From positions 1-6,499 of the forward strand of contig CAIZKA010000186.1 of the NCBI GenBank assembly GCA_903933395.1: 6,499 nucleotides of DNA, written 5' to 3'. The DNA is from an uncultured beta proteobacterium. GTDB lineage: Bacteria; Pseudomonadota; Gammaproteobacteria; Burkholderiales; Rhodocyclaceae. The position numbers were made by a program, and so were the translations under genes. Every line of letters begins with the position of its first letter. The stretch's first letter is position 1. The notes under the pieces were generated by a model. The model was not told where the DNA came from, did not search any database, and worked only from the letters and a program-made list of their open reading frames with translations. Of this stretch, positions 4,392-6,499 are shown one piece after another.

Positions 4392-6499
4392 ACGCCGTGG
4401 ACCCACCCATCGAACCCGCCGGCACGAAGAAAAAGGTGACCGAGCGCGACCAGGAAAGCCGCCGCCGGCTGCGCCATCTCGAACTGCTGCTCGAAGTGAC
4501 GCGCCGCATGGCGAGCTATGGCACGCTCGACCAGGTGCTGCAGGCGCTGGTGGAAATGACCACCACCGAACTGAACGCGGAACGCGGCTCGCTGTTCCTC
4601 AACGACCCGGACACCAACGAACTGTATTCCCGCGTCGCGCAGGGCAACATCCAGCGCGAGATACGCATCCTCAATACCAGCGGCGTCGCCGGCTACGTCT
4701 ATACCGCCGGCGAAGCGCTGATCATCCACGATGCCTACGCCGACGACCGCTTCAACCGGTCGATCGACGAGCAGACCGGGTTCACCACGCGCAACATCCT
4801 TTGCGTGCCGATCAGGACGGTGAAGGGCGAGGTCATCGGCGTCGCGCAGACGCTGAACAAGCGCAACGGAAAATTCACCAAGCAGGACCTGAGTCTGCTC
4901 GAAGCCATGACCAGCCAGGGCACGCTGGCCCTGCAAAGCGCGCAGTTCATCGAGCGCATGCAGGCCATCCGCCGCCAGGAAATGGAGTTCATCGACGTCG
5001 TCTCGGAAGTCACCGCCGACATCAAGCTGGGCTCATTGCTGCAGAAGGTCATGGGCGAAGCGACGCGCCTCCTGAATGCCGAGCGCTCGACCTTGTTCCT
5101 CAACGAGGAAAAGACCAACGAGCTGTGGTCGGAGGTCGGCCAGGGACTGGAGTCCGTCCAGATCCGCCTGCCCAACCACCTGGGCATTGCCGGCGCCGTA
5201 TTCACGTCGGGCAAGGCGATCAACATTCCCTACGCCTACGCCGACCTGCGTTTCAATCCGGCCTTCGACAAGAAGACCGGCTACTTCACCCGCTCCATCC
5301 TCTGCGTGCCGATCACCAACAAGCACGGCAAGGTGATCGGCGTCACGCAGGTGCTGAACAAGCGCGGCGGCCCCTTCACCGGCGAGGACGAGTCGCGCCT
5401 GCGCGCCTTCACGGCGCAGATTTCCATCGCCCTGGAAAACGCCAAGCTGTTCGCCGACGTGCAGAACATGAAGAACTACAACGAGGCGATGCTGGAGTCG
5501 ATGTCGAACGCCGTGATCACGCTCGACGAGTCGGAAAAGATCGCCACCTGCAACGCCGCCGGTCTGCGCATCCTGCGCGTGACCCCGCAGCAGATCCTGC
5601 ACAAGCCGGCAACCGAATTCTTCGCCGGCAGCAACGCCTGGGTTCAGGAAAAGCTCAAGCGCGTCGGCGAAACGCAGACCACCGAGTTGGCAATGGAGGC
5701 CGAACTGATCGTCGGCGAAGAAAAGCTCTCGGTCAACCTGACCGCCCTGCCCCTGTTGTCGGCGGAGAAAAAACGCCTTGGCTCGATGCTGATGCTGGAG
5801 GACATCTCCAACGAGAAGCGCATGCGGTCGACCATGTCGCGACTGATGGACCCGGGCATCGCCGACCAGATGCTGGCCGGCGGCGTCGACGCGCTGGGCG
5901 GCAAGAACGTCGTGGCAACAGTGCTGTTTTCCGACATACGCGGCTTCACCACGATCACCGAACAACTCGGCGCCCAGGGCACGGTAGCCCTGCTCAACGA
6001 ATACTTCACGCTGATGGTCGATTGCATCCAGCGCGAGGAGGGCATGCTGGACAAGTTCATCGGCGACGCGATCATGGCCGCCTTCGGCATCCCGGTCGGC
6101 CACGACGACGACGCCGACCGCTCGGTGCGCACGTCAATCGCGATGATTCGCGAGTTGTGGAACTGGAACAAGCAGCGCGTCAATGAGGGCAAGCTACCCG
6201 TCGACATCGGCATCGGCCTGAATACCGACAACGTCGTGTCCGGCACCATCGGTTCGAAGAAACGCATGGACTACACCATCATCGGCGACGGGGTTAACCT
6301 CGCCGCGCGCCTGGAGTCGGCCTGCAAGCAGTACGGCGCCCACATCCTGATCAGCGAGTTCACCTACAAGGCCCTCAAGGCGACCTACTACAGTCGCGAA
6401 CTCGACCTGGTGGTGGTCAAGGGCAAGACCAAGCCGGTCGCCATCTATGAAGTTCTCGACTACCACACTGAAGAAAGTTACCCGCAGATGATCGACGCC
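4388..6499 (+). CDS. GAF-GAF-PAS class III adenylate cyclase (3' end beyond window)
   Basis: The protein is predicted to convert ATP to cAMP in the cytoplasm. The frame stays open for 704 codons to the last base, so only the extreme C-terminus is missing. Domains in order are a charged N-terminal helix, GAF1 (about 47-187), GAF2 (about 217-357), PAS (about 366-472), a linker helix, and the class III catalytic domain (about 505-690). Catalytic residues are complete: metal-binding Asp516 (S-D-I-R-G-F-T) and Asp560 (F-I-G-D-A), adenine-specifying Lys556 (D-K-F) and Thr630 (D-Y-T), and transition-state Asn637 and Arg641 (V-N-L-A-A-R). Lys/Thr marks class IIIb adenylate cyclases, several of which respond to bicarbonate. 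GAF2 has a full NKFDE motif (Asn324, Lys325, Phe330, Asp334, Glu335), the signature of cyclic-nucleotide-binding GAF domains; GAF1 has Asn157, Lys158, Phe163 and Asp167 but Leu168 instead of Glu. Domain order matches Anabaena CyaB1/CyaB2, whose GAF domains bind cAMP. No membrane segments are present. ATG 4388 overlaps the preceding stop in ATGA. Confidence 0.93.
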   Translation, partial: MNAVDPPIEPAGTKKKVTERDQESRRRLRHLELLLEVTRRMASYGTLDQVLQALVEMTTTELNAERGSLFLNDPDTNELYSRVAQGNIQREIRILNTSGVAGYVYTAGEALIIHDAYADDRFNRSIDEQTGFTTRNILCVPIRTVKGEVIGVAQTLNKRNGKFTKQDLSLLEAMTSQGTLALQSAQFIERMQAIRRQEMEFIDVVSEVTADIKLGSLLQKVMGEATRLLNAERSTLFLNEEKTNELWSEVGQGLESVQIRLPNHLGIAGAVFTSGKAINIPYAYADLRFNPAFDKKTGYFTRSILCVPITNKHGKVIGVTQVLNKRGGPFTGEDESRLRAFTAQISIALENAKLFADVQNMKNYNEAMLESMSNAVITLDESEKIATCNAAGLRILRVTPQQILHKPATEFFAGSNAWVQEKLKRVGETQTTELAMEAELIVGEEKLSVNLTALPLLSAEKKRLGSMLMLEDISNEKRMRSTMSRLMDPGIADQMLAGGVDALGGKNVVATVLFSDIRGFTTITEQLGAQGTVALLNEYFTLMVDCIQREEGMLDKFIGDAIMAAFGIPVGHDDDADRSVRTSIAMIRELWNWNKQRVNEGKLPVDIGIGLNTDNVVSGTIGSKKRMDYTIIGDGVNLAARLESACKQYGAHILISEFTYKALKATYYSRELDLVVVKGKTKPVAIYEVLDYHTEESYPQMIDA

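Noticed and set aside
5033..6103. A 356-codon minus-strand open frame opposite the cyclase
   Set aside because: It is an antisense shadow caused by high GC at third positions; its composition is Leu/Gly/His/Arg-rich with no recognisable motif.
4174..6186. A 670-codon plus-strand open frame across the cyclase gene
   Set aside because: It is out of frame with the cyclase, and its translation is an Arg/Pro/His-rich shadow with no domain; the frame beginning at 4388 carries all GAF, PAS and cyclase motifs.

Overview
The window is GC-rich, densely coding bacterial DNA. The GC-biased third positions, the Uup-type ABC-F protein, the tRNA-Arg with an encoded CCA end and the hairpin repeat of the kind scattered through proteobacterial genomes suggest a betaproteobacterium, perhaps of the Rhodocyclales. 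That placement is inference from style, not from a marker gene.

The left half (1-3444) is read on the minus strand. In transcription order it holds uup (an ABC-F ATPase, 3444-1519), a 91-residue protein of unknown function (1428-1153), a composite palindromic repeat (about 1016-1126), an RNase HI-like protein whose 5' end lacks a usable start codon (about 995-528), and a YfbM/DUF1877-like protein that probably starts at TTG (458-24). Another minus-strand gene may begin at the extreme left edge.

The right half (3516-6499) is read on the plus strand. A tRNA-Arg(CCU) gene with an unusual acceptor stem is followed by a two-gene unit. Its first gene encodes a 222-residue, all-helical coiled-coil protein built from an exact 36-residue repeat. 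Its second gene overlaps the first by the four bases ATGA and encodes a GAF-GAF-PAS-class III nucleotidyl cyclase. The cyclase is open to the end of the window, with 704 codons visible.

The most interesting part is this pair. The cyclase has the domain order of the cyanobacterial cAMP-autoregulated enzymes CyaB1 and CyaB2. Its metal-binding, adenine-specifying and transition-state residues are all present. Its second GAF domain has a complete NKFDE motif, while the first has a degenerate one. This predicts a soluble adenylate cyclase with feedback through a GAF domain. The translationally coupled repeat protein is an obvious candidate partner or scaffold, but that role is inferred from gene order alone.
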